Assembly (NCBI GenBank): GCA_910586775.1
Contig: CAJUJN010000003.1
Span: 58,905 to 122,904 of the forward strand
DNA: 64,000 nucleotides
Direction of reading: 5' to 3'
From: an uncultured Acetatifactor sp.
GTDB taxonomy: Bacteria; Bacillota; Clostridia; Lachnospirales; Lachnospiraceae
Shown: piece by piece, positions 34,076 through 43,072 of the stretch
How the letters are laid out: the number at the start of each line of letters is the position of its first letter
Position numbering within the stretch: the stretch's first letter is position 1
Notes under the pieces: generated by a model
What the model was told of the DNA's origin: nothing
Seen by the model: the letters and a program-made list of their open reading frames with translations, nothing else
The model's database searches: none
Made by a program: the position numbers and the translations under genes

Positions 34076-35407
34076 ATGGCGGGCAGGACAGTAAAGGAGA
34101 GGCTGGAAGGCAATGAACTGAAGGTATTTTGCGGTTTTTCCATAGTCATGGTGTTTGTGGCAGGGCTTGTGGGCATGGTGCAGGACGGACAGGGGGCCGT
34201 AGACGTGATTGAAGGTCTGTGGACGATTATCGTTTCAAGGGATGCGCTGATTACGGATTACTTCGAACTGGCAGGATATGGTTCGGCCCTTATGAATGCG
34301 GTGCTCGTGATGGCCATGGGACTCTGGCTGCTGCACCGGGAAGGCGTCAGGTTTACCGGATTGACCATGGCTGCCGTTTTTATCAATGTGGGTTATGGCC
34401 TGTGGGGCAAAAACCCAGTGAACATTCTGCCCATCCTGCTGGGAGCCTCTGTCTATGCAAAAATACATGGTTATCGGTTGGGCAGATATATGTATACGGC
34501 CATGTTCGGCACCAGCCTGGCTCCGCTTGTGACGGAATTGATTTTTCTGCTGCCTTTTGACTGGAAGGTGAACATGCTGGTCGCAGTGGGCGCGGGCATC
34601 CTGATCGGTTTCGTGCTGCCGGGGCTGTCCGCTCATACGGCTTCCACTCACATGGGTTTTACTTTGTTCAATGTGGGATTTTCGGCGGGGATTCTTGCTT
34701 TTGTGATGGTCTGTATCCTGAAGTCTTTCGGCCTGGAATGTGAGTCCGTGCTGATCTGGAGGGCGGGAAGGCCGTTGTGGACAGGAGTGGGGTTGTATGG
34801 CTACTTTTTGCTGACATTTCTGTATGGATTGTATTTGAGCGGGGGAAAACTAAACGGTATACTGAAAATATGGAAGCATCCCGGACGGGCCGTAGCAGAT
34901 TTTATTCTGATGGAGGGTGTGGGGAGCACGCTGATGAATATGGCGATGGTGGGCGCCATCTGTGAGACTTACATTTACCTGATCGGAGGGGATTTATCCG
35001 GGCCGGTGGTGGGAGCAATCCTGACGGCGTTTGGCTTTGCGGCGTTCGGCGCCCATGCGAAAAACTATCTGCCGCTGCTTTGCGGCGTATACCTGTCCAC
35101 ATTTATAAACCAGTTTGAGGCTACTACGCCGGGGATACAGCTGGCGGCAATCTTTGCCGTAGGGCTGGCACCGATTGCGGGCCGGTTTGGGGTGATAGCG
35201 GGTATTTTCGCGGGGATGCTTCATGTGGCCATTACCACATGCACTTCGCAGATGTACGGAGGCCTGAACCTGTATAATAACGGATTCAGTACTGGTTGGG
35301 TGGCGATTATCATGGTGCCTGTGCTGGAAAGCTTTATGACAGAATATATACCCAGGGCCAGAAAATTCCGCCAACGTATAGGCATAACGAAAGACCGTCA
35401 GCCTTAG
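34076..35407 (+). CDS. DUF1576 family membrane protein
   Basis: Polytopic membrane protein, 443 aa, about 11-12 hydrophobic segments, many Gly-rich (VGAGILIGFVLPGLSAHTAS, HMGFTLFNVGFSAG). The pattern matches DUF1576, an uncharacterised clostridial transporter-like family. RBS GGAGGT 8 nt before the ATG. Monocistronic, followed by a dispersed repeat. No substrate can be inferred. Confidence 0.75.
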   Translation: MAGRTVKERLEGNELKVFCGFSIVMVFVAGLVGMVQDGQGAVDVIEGLWTIIVSRDALITDYFELAGYGSALMNAVLVMAMGLWLLHREGVRFTGLTMAAVFINVGYGLWGKNPVNILPILLGASVYAKIHGYRLGRYMYTAMFGTSLAPLVTELIFLLPFDWKVNMLVAVGAGILIGFVLPGLSAHTASTHMGFTLFNVGFSAGILAFVMVCILKSFGLECESVLIWRAGRPLWTGVGLYGYFLLTFLYGLYLSGGKLNGILKIWKHPGRAVADFILMEGVGSTLMNMAMVGAICETYIYLIGGDLSGPVVGAILTAFGFAAFGAHAKNYLPLLCGVYLSTFINQFEATTPGIQLAAIFAVGLAPIAGRFGVIAGIFAGMLHVAITTCTSQMYGGLNLYNNGFSTGWVAIIMVPVLESFMTEYIPRARKFRQRIGITKDRQP

Positions 35408-35427
35408 TTTTGGCACAGGCGATTCGG

Positions 35428-35542
35428 TATACTCAAGACCGCCGGAATTTACAAATCTGTCCGGGATGAGTATATATGGCTGGCGGCCTTTCGCTGAAGT
35501 CTGCTGCCGATTTCATTGGTGTACAGTATATATTCTGGCGGT
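35428..35542. repeat. Variant of the dispersed palindromic repeat, copy E
   Basis: Starts TATACTCAAGACCGCCGG, contains GGCTGGCGGCC, and ends ACAGTATATATTCTGGCGGTC. It pairs best with the partial copy at 18026-18080 and shares the GACCGCC/GGCGGTC arms with the 105-bp element. Confidence 0.55.
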
Positions 35543-35578
35543 CCTGAGTCTAAAAATAGAAAGAGGAAGAAAGAAAAA

Positions 35579-35929
35579 ATGTTTGATGAACAAAGGAAAA
35601 CTGCAAAAATCGTGGCGGAACTGACGATGTTTTTCCTGTCGGCAGGGGCGGATGATATCACCTCCAGCATTAAAAAAGACGGAAAACAGGGCGTCATTAC
35701 ATTCCATGCCAATTATAATCCGGAGGAAGCCGATAAACTGAAAGAACTGAAAGCGCTTGAGGAACAGCGGAACAATGGCATAGAAGATATTTACTGGGAA
35801 CTTGCGGGTTCCGGAAATTTCGGAGAGACCAGCCAGCTGCACCTGGTGGGGATGATGGTGGATAAGGCGGAAATCAGCATAGAAGGCGGGTTTGTAGACC
35901 TGAAGCTGTATAAGTATATCAGAGAGTAA
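35579..35929 (+). CDS. Conserved hypothetical, 116 aa
   Basis: Not recognised. Small soluble alpha/beta protein: a helix (RKTAKIVAELTMFFLSAG), a beta hairpin (QGVITFHANY), a charged helix (EEADKLKELKALEEQRNNG) and a beta-rich C-terminus. Start ATG 35579 follows GAGGAAG; the ATG at 35516 is inside the repeat. Followed 50 bp later by another unknown gene. Confidence 0.6.
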   Translation: MFDEQRKTAKIVAELTMFFLSAGADDITSSIKKDGKQGVITFHANYNPEEADKLKELKALEEQRNNGIEDIYWELAGSGNFGETSQLHLVGMMVDKAEISIEGGFVDLKLYKYIRE

Positions 35930-35979
35930 TTTTCAATGCACAGCATAATTTGTGCGCTGCAGGAAGGGTAATTGTAAGA

Positions 35980-37161
35980 ATGGGTAAATATGTCCGGCGT
36001 ATCGTGCTGCTTTTGCTGCTTGCAACTGCGGTTTATTTGGGTATCCGCTTTTATCCGGTTTGGAAGGCGGCTGCGTATTTGTCTGAAAATATGGATTTCG
36101 CGCATTATTCCTTTGAACTGGAAGTGGAGTTGAATCAGGAAGAGATGCAGGGAAAACAGGGCAGGGTGCTTGAGGTTCTGGCGGGAGTGACGGGTTTTGA
36201 ACCGGAAGCCATGTGCCGGCTTACTGTCAGGGGAAGCGTGTGGGAGGATACCATTCATGTCCTGATTTATCCGGAGGGGATGGAGGAAGTACACTCCACG
36301 GAAAGCCCGCTGATTGAACTTTACCTGGGAAGTGACACGAATGTCGTAAATGAAACTTATATTTACAATGCCGTGCGGAATCACCTGGCAGAGAAGTTTC
36401 GATTATTGGGTCTGGTAATGCCGGAGCAGAATGAAATGCTGTATATAACGCTGGAACAGGTGGAGGCGATGTTTGGGCTGGATTTAACAGAAGTCCGTAA
36501 TTTCAGCCTGCCGTCAATAGGTGACAATATTTCCGCAGGCCGGTATTTTATCCTGCTGGCGTTTATGGACAGGGAGAAAGCGGCGGAGGGAAGCCGTTAT
36601 ACGCTGGAGACGGAGCAGGCGGAACTGGAGGTCACGGTGCCGGGGAGTGACAGCACAGACACGGCGGCCGCTCCGGTACTGAGGCTGCACATGGAGGATG
36701 TGCAGTCCATGGAGGATGTGCAGTCCATGGAGGAGGTGCAGTCCATGGAGGAGGTGCAGTCCATGGAGGATGTGCAGCCCATGGAAGAGGTACAGACCAT
36801 GGAGGAGGTGCAGCCCATGGAAGAGGTACATTCCATGGAAGCATCATATTCCATAGAAGGCGGTCGTTCCACGAAAGAAACGCAATCCGTGGAAGAGAAG
36901 GATTCCATGCAAGGAGTACATTCCAGGAAAATATTGGATTCCATAAAGGAAATGACAGGGATGGACGGGAGAGTGGAACAAATATTTTCCCAGATGGGCT
37001 TCCCGGTATCCGGTGGACAGCTTTCTGTGGTGAAAAACCTCTCAGTTACCATAGTGCCGGGAGGGAATGAAATAATCATGCCCGAAGATTTTGTAAATCA
37101 GACTGTGGTGGAATTGATATCCCGGATTCGGGAGTTGGTGATAAAGCTTGGAGGAGGATAA
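35980..37161 (+). CDS. Membrane-anchored protein with hexapeptide repeats
   Basis: Function unknown, about 393 aa. N-terminal anchor (YVRRIVLLLLLATAVYLGIR), an extracytoplasmic domain to about residue 235, then a tract of hexapeptides MEDVQS/MEEVQP encoded by eight 18-bp repeats (36691-36834), then a C-terminal domain (MDGRVEQIFSQMG onward). The repeat decays into related 6-residue steps (SIEGGR, STKETQ). Start ATG 35980 is 12 nt after AGGAAGG. It ends 29 bp before the YesN-like regulator and may be in its operon. Confidence 0.65.
   Translation: MGKYVRRIVLLLLLATAVYLGIRFYPVWKAAAYLSENMDFAHYSFELEVELNQEEMQGKQGRVLEVLAGVTGFEPEAMCRLTVRGSVWEDTIHVLIYPEGMEEVHSTESPLIELYLGSDTNVVNETYIYNAVRNHLAEKFRLLGLVMPEQNEMLYITLEQVEAMFGLDLTEVRNFSLPSIGDNISAGRYFILLAFMDREKAAEGSRYTLETEQAELEVTVPGSDSTDTAAAPVLRLHMEDVQSMEDVQSMEEVQSMEEVQSMEDVQPMEEVQTMEEVQPMEEVHSMEASYSIEGGRSTKETQSVEEKDSMQGVHSRKILDSIKEMTGMDGRVEQIFSQMGFPVSGGQLSVVKNLSVTIVPGGNEIIMPEDFVNQTVVELISRIRELVIKLGGG
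36691..36834 (+). repeat. Eight 18-bp tandem repeats within a reading frame
   Basis: Units ATGGAGGATGTGCAGTCC and variants at 36691, 36709, 36727, 36745, 36763, 36781, 36799 and 36817, each encoding one hexapeptide. Copy number can vary without shifting frame. Confidence 0.9.
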
Positions 37162-37190
37162 TTTCGGAAATCGGAACGGGGGATACAGGG

Positions 37191-38735
37191 GTGGATTTCA
37201 GTATATTGATTGTGGATGACGACAAACTTCTCGTGAAGAAGTACAGAGATACTGTAAACTGGAGCGGTCTGGGGATTTCCGTGGTATTTACCGCATACAA
37301 TATCCGGCAGGCCAAAGCGAGGCTGCAGGAGTATCCGGTTGATATCCTGCTGTGTGACATTGATATGCCTCAGGGGAGCGGTTTGGAACTTTTGGAATGG
37401 GTCAGGGACAGGGAACAGGAGATTGAATGTGTGTTCCTGAGCAGCTATGCGAATTTTGCCTATGCCCAGGCGGCGGTGCGCTATTCCGCCAGGGATTATC
37501 TGCTGAAACCGGTTTCCAATGCCGTGTTGGAGAGCCGGATTGCCCAGGTGACGGACATTGTGCGGAAGAAGAGGAAGCAGGGAAGGCAATCTTCGGAGGA
37601 GCCGGGGGAAAAATTCTGGAATGAGTTCCTGCGCCAGGGGAACGACAGCAAAAAACTGGTGGAGGCGGCCATACAGGAAGGGCTGTACGGGAAGACATCT
37701 CCTGTAAAGCTTGTGATTCTGCGCGCCTGGGTGAACCCGGATACGGAAAAATACAAAAAGGATATCGTCCTTTATGATTTTGTCCTTCACAATATAGCGG
37801 CAGAGATTTTTTACAGTGCAGGGAAGCGTCTTGAGGCCATTGTAGGCGTAAGGGATTATGAGTGGGTGTTGGTTCTGGGAGAGCGGGAGGATGACATTCT
37901 GGAAGAATGTTTTGGAAATCTGAAGAAAAACCTGGAACAAAGTATTTTTGAAGGAAATTGTGTCTATATCGGGGAGGACGGAATATTTCAGGAAGCGGAG
38001 GCGCTTCTTGAAGGATTGGAATATGTGGAGGAAAATGCGGTTGACGAAGGCGGAGGTGTAATACGCCAGACAGAGTGGTTCTGCCGGGGGGATTATCCTG
38101 AACCGCCATGGGAGAAATGGGGCAGGATGCTGAAAGGCCTGGGAACCCGGGAAGCGGTGAAGGAAGAGGTCTGCCTTTTCCTGGAGAAAGTACGGCAGCG
38201 CCATGGGTGGAAGAGGGGATATCTGACGCGGTTCCGACAGGAACTTACGCTGTTTTTGTTCCAGTATTTCAGTTATCAGGATGCGGATATGAAGCAGGTA
38301 TACGGGCGGGACGAAGCGGAAGACAGGGAATATGATGCCCTGGTATCCCTGGAGAATATGAAGCAATATGTGAGGTACATGTTCGGCAGGCTGGAGGAAT
38401 TCTGGAAACGGGAAGGGCAGGCGGATAATGTCATTGAGGTGGTGAAGGGGTATATTGAGGAATATCTGAGGGAGGATATCAACCGCGCTCTTCTGGCCAG
38501 GAAAGCCTGTCTGTCGGAGGATTACCTGTCAAAGCTTTTTGCCAGGGAAGTGGGAATGTCCATTCCCAATTATATCGCTTCCCGCCGCATGGAAAAAGCG
38601 AAGGAATATCTGGGAAATACTTCCATGACTATCGGGGAGGTGGCGCTGAAGGTAGGATACAGCAATTTCTCCTATTTCAGCAAAACGTTTCGGGAACTGG
38701 CAGGCTGTTCGCCCAACGAATATCGAAACAGGTAA
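37191..38735 (+). CDS. YesN-type response regulator with AraC DNA-binding domain
   Basis: Receiver (1-125) with D9-D11 acid pocket and phospho-acceptor D56 in LLCDIDMPQGSG. A linker of about 270 residues follows, then two AraC-type helix-turn-helix units at the end (NRALLARKACLSEDYLSKLF; TIGEVALKVGYSNFSYFSKT). 514 aa. GTG start at 37191 after a GGGGGA site. It probably activates the sugar importer genes downstream in response to the YesM-like kinase at 43073-44806. Confidence 0.92.
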   Translation: MDFSILIVDDDKLLVKKYRDTVNWSGLGISVVFTAYNIRQAKARLQEYPVDILLCDIDMPQGSGLELLEWVRDREQEIECVFLSSYANFAYAQAAVRYSARDYLLKPVSNAVLESRIAQVTDIVRKKRKQGRQSSEEPGEKFWNEFLRQGNDSKKLVEAAIQEGLYGKTSPVKLVILRAWVNPDTEKYKKDIVLYDFVLHNIAAEIFYSAGKRLEAIVGVRDYEWVLVLGEREDDILEECFGNLKKNLEQSIFEGNCVYIGEDGIFQEAEALLEGLEYVEENAVDEGGGVIRQTEWFCRGDYPEPPWEKWGRMLKGLGTREAVKEEVCLFLEKVRQRHGWKRGYLTRFRQELTLFLFQYFSYQDADMKQVYGRDEAEDREYDALVSLENMKQYVRYMFGRLEEFWKREGQADNVIEVVKGYIEEYLREDINRALLARKACLSEDYLSKLFAREVGMSIPNYIASRRMEKAKEYLGNTSMTIGEVALKVGYSNFSYFSKTFRELAGCSPNEYRNR

Positions 38736-38749
38736 AGATATATGGAGAG

Positions 38750-38793
38750 AATCCGGAATCTTGTGAAAGCAGGAATCCGGATTTTTGTTTTTG
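38750..38793 (+). terminator. Terminator after the YesN-like gene
   Basis: AATCCGGA and TCCGGATT pair across an 18-nt loop, followed by TTTGTTTTTG. Confidence 0.65.
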
Positions 38794-38972
38794 TGTGGGC
38801 AGCCAGGGCATTTTGTCAAAAATATGTCATGGAATGACAAAAAAACGAACAGAACCGTACTTCAGGATAGAAAAAAGGCGTTTTTTTGTCACAGGAAAGG
38901 CAGTTCTATTACAGAAAAAAGGGGAAAAATAAAGTAAGATATAAGCACATGGACAACGGTAATGGTATCACA

Positions 38973-39077
38973 TATACTGCAGACCGCCAGGATTTACAGC
39001 GATGCCTCCAGGAAAATACCTGGCTGGCGGTCTGCAGTCGGGTTGTACTGCAAATTCAACCGGTGCGCAGTATAAAT
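38973..39077. repeat. 105-bp palindromic dispersed element, copy B
   Basis: Runs from TATACTGCAGACCGCC to GCGCAGTATA, with the same internal hairpin as copies A and C. It lies directly before the first permease gene, so it is probably transcribed as leader. An open frame beginning inside it at 39002 is not a credible start. Confidence 0.85.
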
Positions 39078-39094
39078 GGTTGGAAGAGAAAGGC

Positions 39095-40060
39095 ATGGGG
39101 CAAATGGGAAGAGACGGAAGCAGAGGAAACAGAAGCGGAGACAGAAAAATAAATGCGGTGGGATTTGTAAAAGGTGTGCAGAGAAGCTGGCCATTATACC
39201 TGCTGATGCTGCCTTCCATTATTCTGTTCCTGATATTTACCTATTATCCTATGTACGGGGTATTGATTGCTTTCAAAGACTTTAAACCGACGAGGGGAAT
39301 TCTGGGAAGCGACTGGGCAGGACTGAAATATTTCAGGCAGTTTTTCAGTTCGTACCAGTTCTGGCCCACTATCCGGAATACGGTTGTAATCAGCCTCTAC
39401 ACGATTCTGGTGACATTTCCGCTGCCTGTGGGGCTGGCCCTGATGTGCAACCAGATGAAGGCACTGCGGTTCAAGAAATTTTTTCAGGTGTCTACCTATC
39501 TGCCGCATTTTATTTCCACGGTGGTTATGGCAGGAATGATTATTCTGTTTCTGTCTCCCAGCACCGGGATTATTGCCAGGCTCGTGGGGCTGTTCGGTTA
39601 TAAACTGCCGAATCTGATGGGCTCCGCGTCTGCTTTTCCTCATATTTATGTATGGACGGAAGCCTGGCAGCATGTGGGATGGGACAGTATCGTATACATA
39701 GCGGCGCTCTCTTCCATTGACCCGGAACTCTATGAGGCGGCCAGGATGGACGGAGCATCCAAATGGCACAGGATGCGTTACATAGACATTCCTCATTTGC
39801 TGCCTACGGCCACGGTTATGTTTATCCTGCGTATGGGCGGTGTCATGAATGTGGGATTTGAGAAGGTGTACCTTCTGCAGAATTCCCTGAATGGCAGCAC
39901 CAGTGAGATTATATCCACCTATGTATATAAGATGGGACTGCTCAGCAGCCAGTACAGCCTGTCGGCGGCTATCGGCCTGTTCAACAATGCTATCAATCTG
40001 GTGCTGTTGGTGGCGGTGAACTGGATTTCAAAGAAAATGAGCGACACATCGCTTTTGTAA
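39095..40060 (+). CDS. Sugar ABC transporter permease (LplB/YtcP-system type)
   Basis: 321 aa, six membrane segments, EAA loop YEAARMDGASKWHRMRYIDI. The opening WPLYLLMLPSIILFLIFTYY and the segment FKKFFQVSTYLPHFISTVVM are typical of the LplB branch that works with large lipoprotein binders and YesMN regulators. Start taken at ATG 39095; ATG 39104 is possible, and the ribosome site (GAAAGG) is weak. No ATPase gene is present nearby. Confidence 0.85.
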   Translation: MGQMGRDGSRGNRSGDRKINAVGFVKGVQRSWPLYLLMLPSIILFLIFTYYPMYGVLIAFKDFKPTRGILGSDWAGLKYFRQFFSSYQFWPTIRNTVVISLYTILVTFPLPVGLALMCNQMKALRFKKFFQVSTYLPHFISTVVMAGMIILFLSPSTGIIARLVGLFGYKLPNLMGSASAFPHIYVWTEAWQHVGWDSIVYIAALSSIDPELYEAARMDGASKWHRMRYIDIPHLLPTATVMFILRMGGVMNVGFEKVYLLQNSLNGSTSEIISTYVYKMGLLSSQYSLSAAIGLFNNAINLVLLVAVNWISKKMSDTSLL

Positions 40061-40061
40061 A

Positions 40062-40153
40062 ATTTGCAGTAAGCTGCCGCGAAGATTTACAGTAAGCTGC
40101 CGCGAAAATTTGCAGTAAGCTACGGCGAAGATTTGCAGTAAGCTACAGCGAAG
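40062..40153. repeat. Four tandem 23-bp units between permease genes
   Basis: Units beginning ATTTGCAGTAAGCT and ending GCGAAG at 40062, 40085, 40108 and 40131, with few differences. They start one base after the first permease stop and end 37 bp before the second permease. Confidence 0.9.
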
Positions 40154-40189
40154 TATAGAGTCAGGAGAAAAGAAAGGAAGGCTGGTGCC

Positions 40190-41104
40190 ATGAAGCGGAT
40201 TAAGGTTCGGCAGGCAGGGACAAAGGTCAGAAAATCGAAAGAAGACAAAATATTTGATTTCTTCATGTATGCGTTGGCGGGAATTATTACACTGATTGTG
40301 CTGTATCCCATGTATTTCATAGTGATTGCGTCTTTCAGCGATCCGTTTCTGATCTCCCGGGGAGAGGTATTTCTGATTCCCAGGAATGTGAGCCTGAAAG
40401 CCTATCAGAAAATCATGGAATACAAACAGCTCTGGGTGGGCTACCGGAATACGATTTTCTATGTGATAGCGGGGACTCTTACTACCCTGGCTGTGAATAT
40501 CCCGGCGGCCTATGCTCTCTCCCGGAAGAAGATGTACGGGCGGAAGCTGTTCCATGTGTTCTATCTGATTCCCATGTTTTTTGGGGGCGGTCTGATTCCC
40601 ACCTATCTGGTGGTGAAAGGCTTCTCCCTGCTGGATACGGTTTGGGTCATGTTCGTGCCCTTTGCCGTGGTGACTTACTACATTATTGTGGCCAGGACTT
40701 TTTTCGACAACAGTATCCCGGAAGATCTCTGGGAGGCAGCCCAGCTTGACGGGTGCGGCTATATCGGTTTCTTTTTCCGGATTACGCTTCCTCTGTCCAA
40801 GGCTATTCTGTCAGTGATTGCCCTTTGGACGGCTGTGGGGCAGTGGAATGCCTACTTTAATGCGCTGATTTACCTGCGGAGTCCGGAATTGCAGCCTTTG
40901 CAGATTGTGTTGCGGAATATCCTGATCGTGAATAAAACCATAGGAAATATGCTTACCGGGACAGCCGGAGCAGAGGCAAAGGCACTGGCGGATCTGATCA
41001 AATATGCGGTGATTGTAGTATCTTCCGCACCTATTATGTGTATGTATCCTTTTGTGCAGAAGTATTTTAACCAGGGTGTCATGCTGGGATCATTAAAGGG
41101 ATGA
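40190..41104 (+). CDS. Sugar ABC transporter permease (LplC/YtcP type)
   Basis: 304 aa, six membrane segments, EAA loop WEAAQLDGCGYIGFFFRITL, followed by GQWNAYFNALIYL. Partner of the permease upstream. RBS AAGGAAGG seven nt before the ATG. Hydrophilic basic N-terminus (KRIKVRQAGTKVRKSKEDK) precedes the first segment, as usual in this branch. Confidence 0.9.
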   Translation: MKRIKVRQAGTKVRKSKEDKIFDFFMYALAGIITLIVLYPMYFIVIASFSDPFLISRGEVFLIPRNVSLKAYQKIMEYKQLWVGYRNTIFYVIAGTLTTLAVNIPAAYALSRKKMYGRKLFHVFYLIPMFFGGGLIPTYLVVKGFSLLDTVWVMFVPFAVVTYYIIVARTFFDNSIPEDLWEAAQLDGCGYIGFFFRITLPLSKAILSVIALWTAVGQWNAYFNALIYLRSPELQPLQIVLRNILIVNKTIGNMLTGTAGAEAKALADLIKYAVIVVSSAPIMCMYPFVQKYFNQGVMLGSLKG

Positions 41105-41129
41105 TTTCCGGTGCACGAATAAAGAAAAG

Positions 41130-41270
41130 CCCCGGCAGAATTCGGGTTCTTTCTGTCCTTTGGGTATTTTCATATTCTCAGGATTTACTATAAGCCACCA
41201 TATTGGCTTAGTAAAACATAACGAGAATAACGGAGTTACCCAAACATCAGAAAGAACCAGAATTCGGGGG
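41130..41270. repeat. 141-bp imperfect inverted repeat
   Basis: Arms of about 65 bp: CAGAATTCGGGTTCTTTCTG on the left pairs with CAGAAAGAACC..GAATTC on the right, continuing through TTGGGTA/TACCCAA and TATTCTC/GAGAATA to a central AAGCCA/TGGCTT hairpin. It fills the gap between the second permease and the binding protein. It could be an mRNA-stabilising hairpin or a miniature mobile element. Confidence 0.8.
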
Positions 41271-41308
41271 TGTCTGAACGCTACATTTATATCAGGAGGA
41301 GAATGCGT

Positions 41309-42988
41309 ATGAGAAAGAACAGGAAGAAATGGTTGGGGCTGACACTGGCAGCAGCGATGACTGCGGGTACCCTTGCAGGATGCGGCAACGGGGACGGGAA
41401 TGCGTCTCAGGAGACACCGGGCAGCGCCGGCACAAATGAACAGAAGGAGGACGGGCAGGAAAGCCAGGCAGCAGGCAGCAGTTCGGAAGAGATTCCAACC
41501 TTTAAGATCGTTACCGTGCGGTGGGACGCAAACTGGCCTACAGACTTTCTGACAGAGGAAGGCGGTTTCATGAAGGTCATGGAAGAGCGGGCAGGTATTC
41601 AGATCGAATGGGACATTTATCCCTATGACGGGTGGGGAGAGCAGAAATCACTGATGCTGGCTTCCGAGGATTTGCCGGATGCATTTTTGGGTTCCATTAC
41701 ATTGAATGCCAGTGATGTCATTTCAAACAAGGACTCTTTTGTGGATCTGACGGACAAGATTCAGAATATGCCCAATTTGCTGCACGCAATGGAAGAAGAT
41801 CCCGTGTTGCGGGCAATCTGTACGGATACGGAGGGAAAAGTGTACAGTCTGCCGAAACGGCTTGCCATGCGTCCCAAAGTGAACGGAGAGGTGGCATATA
41901 TCAACCAGGAGTGGCTGGATCGGCTGAACCTGGAAGCACCGAAGAACATAGAAGAGTTGGAGAATGTCCTGCTGAAATTCAAAACGGAGGATGCAGACGG
42001 TGACGGAGATCCTGATAATGAATTTCCGATCAGCGGAAATTCGGGAAACCCTTTGCATGATGACCTGCGCGGAATCCTGAGCCCTTTCGGAACCATGGTA
42101 AGCAGGGAAGGTAATTTTATGGGACTGAACAATGAAGGAGTTCCCGTGTTTGTTCCCGTAGAGGAGAATTATAAGGAAGCCGTAAAGTGGATGCGGGGGC
42201 TGTGGGAGCAGGGAATTGTAGATCCGGAGCGGTTTACGCAGGATAGCTCTACCTGGCAGGCAAAAATGCAGGCGGAGGGCGGTTCCCAGGTAGGAATTGT
42301 GTTTGCGTGGACCAGTGATGCCGCAGTAGGGCTGAATGCCGGACAATATGTGCCCATGGAAGCCGTGGAAGGATTAAACGGAATTCATTATCTGGAAAAT
42401 GTTTCCAATTATCTGGATGTGACGGACAGGGAACTGGTAATCACAAAAGCATGTGAAGATCCGGATGCATTGCTGCGCTGGGCAGACAGCTTCTATACGG
42501 ACCTGGCATCCCTTCAGATGACGTACGGTGAAATAGGAACGGCAATCACGGATAACGGAGACGGTACGTATACGGTGGAAACACCGACAGACGGAAGTTC
42601 CCTTGATATTTTTGCATGGTGTCATTCCCTGCGGGATTTTGGGCCGAAGTGGATGAGCCCGGAATTTGATGAGAAAGTAATCCTTCCTTCCGATCAGGGA
42701 GACGGCGCGAAACGGGCAGAGGACCCGGTGAACGAACAGTATGTGAGCCAGGACAGGAATATCGGATTGCCCCTGATTCATTATACGGAAGAACAGACGG
42801 AGCGGCTGATTACGCTTAATTCGGATATCTGTCCTTATGCGATAGGGCAATATGCACACTGGGTAGTGGACGGCGGCATCGAAGAGGAATGGGATGCCTA
42901 TATAGAACAGATGAAAGTCATGGGATTGGATGAATTGATTCAGATTCACAGGGATGCCTATGAGGCATATCTGGAATCCATGAAGTAA
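41309..42988 (+). CDS. Large sugar-binding lipoprotein (LplA-like)
   Basis: 559-aa extracellular binding protein. Signal peptide with lipobox LAGC (Cys about residue 26), acidic linker, then the long fold usual for the LplA/YtcQ branch. Residues about 228-240 (KTEDADGDGDPDNE) form an EF-hand-like calcium loop found in this branch. Start ATG 41309 lies 9 nt after AGGAGG; GTG 41270 is part of the inverted repeat. Together with the two upstream permeases it makes a complete CUT1 importer except for the ATPase. Confidence 0.9.
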   Translation: MRKNRKKWLGLTLAAAMTAGTLAGCGNGDGNASQETPGSAGTNEQKEDGQESQAAGSSSEEIPTFKIVTVRWDANWPTDFLTEEGGFMKVMEERAGIQIEWDIYPYDGWGEQKSLMLASEDLPDAFLGSITLNASDVISNKDSFVDLTDKIQNMPNLLHAMEEDPVLRAICTDTEGKVYSLPKRLAMRPKVNGEVAYINQEWLDRLNLEAPKNIEELENVLLKFKTEDADGDGDPDNEFPISGNSGNPLHDDLRGILSPFGTMVSREGNFMGLNNEGVPVFVPVEENYKEAVKWMRGLWEQGIVDPERFTQDSSTWQAKMQAEGGSQVGIVFAWTSDAAVGLNAGQYVPMEAVEGLNGIHYLENVSNYLDVTDRELVITKACEDPDALLRWADSFYTDLASLQMTYGEIGTAITDNGDGTYTVETPTDGSSLDIFAWCHSLRDFGPKWMSPEFDEKVILPSDQGDGAKRAEDPVNEQYVSQDRNIGLPLIHYTEEQTERLITLNSDICPYAIGQYAHWVVDGGIEEEWDAYIEQMKVMGLDELIQIHRDAYEAYLESMK

Positions 42989-43072
42989 GAAAAGGTATAG
43001 CAGAGACTGACCGGAACAGGGCAGTCTCTGCTTCGTTGCCTGTATCATGTTCGGGAGTGAGGAGGTGTCCTG

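Noticed and set aside
36514..36831. Leu/His-rich repeat protein on the minus strand (LHGLH units)
   Set aside because: It is the antisense reading of the 18-bp repeats in the plus-strand gene. The plus frame has a signal anchor and continues on both sides.
37098..38366. 422-codon open frame on the minus strand
   Set aside because: Antisense to the YesN-type regulator, whose domains are clear on the plus strand.
39002..39094. N-terminal extension of the LplB-like permease
   Set aside because: These codons come from the 105-bp dispersed repeat and lack a ribosome site; homologous permeases start near the first membrane segment.
40062..40153. Possible CRISPR array
   Set aside because: Units are directly adjacent 23-mers without unique spacers and no cas genes are present. 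The same reasoning excludes 32739-32798 and 36691-36834.
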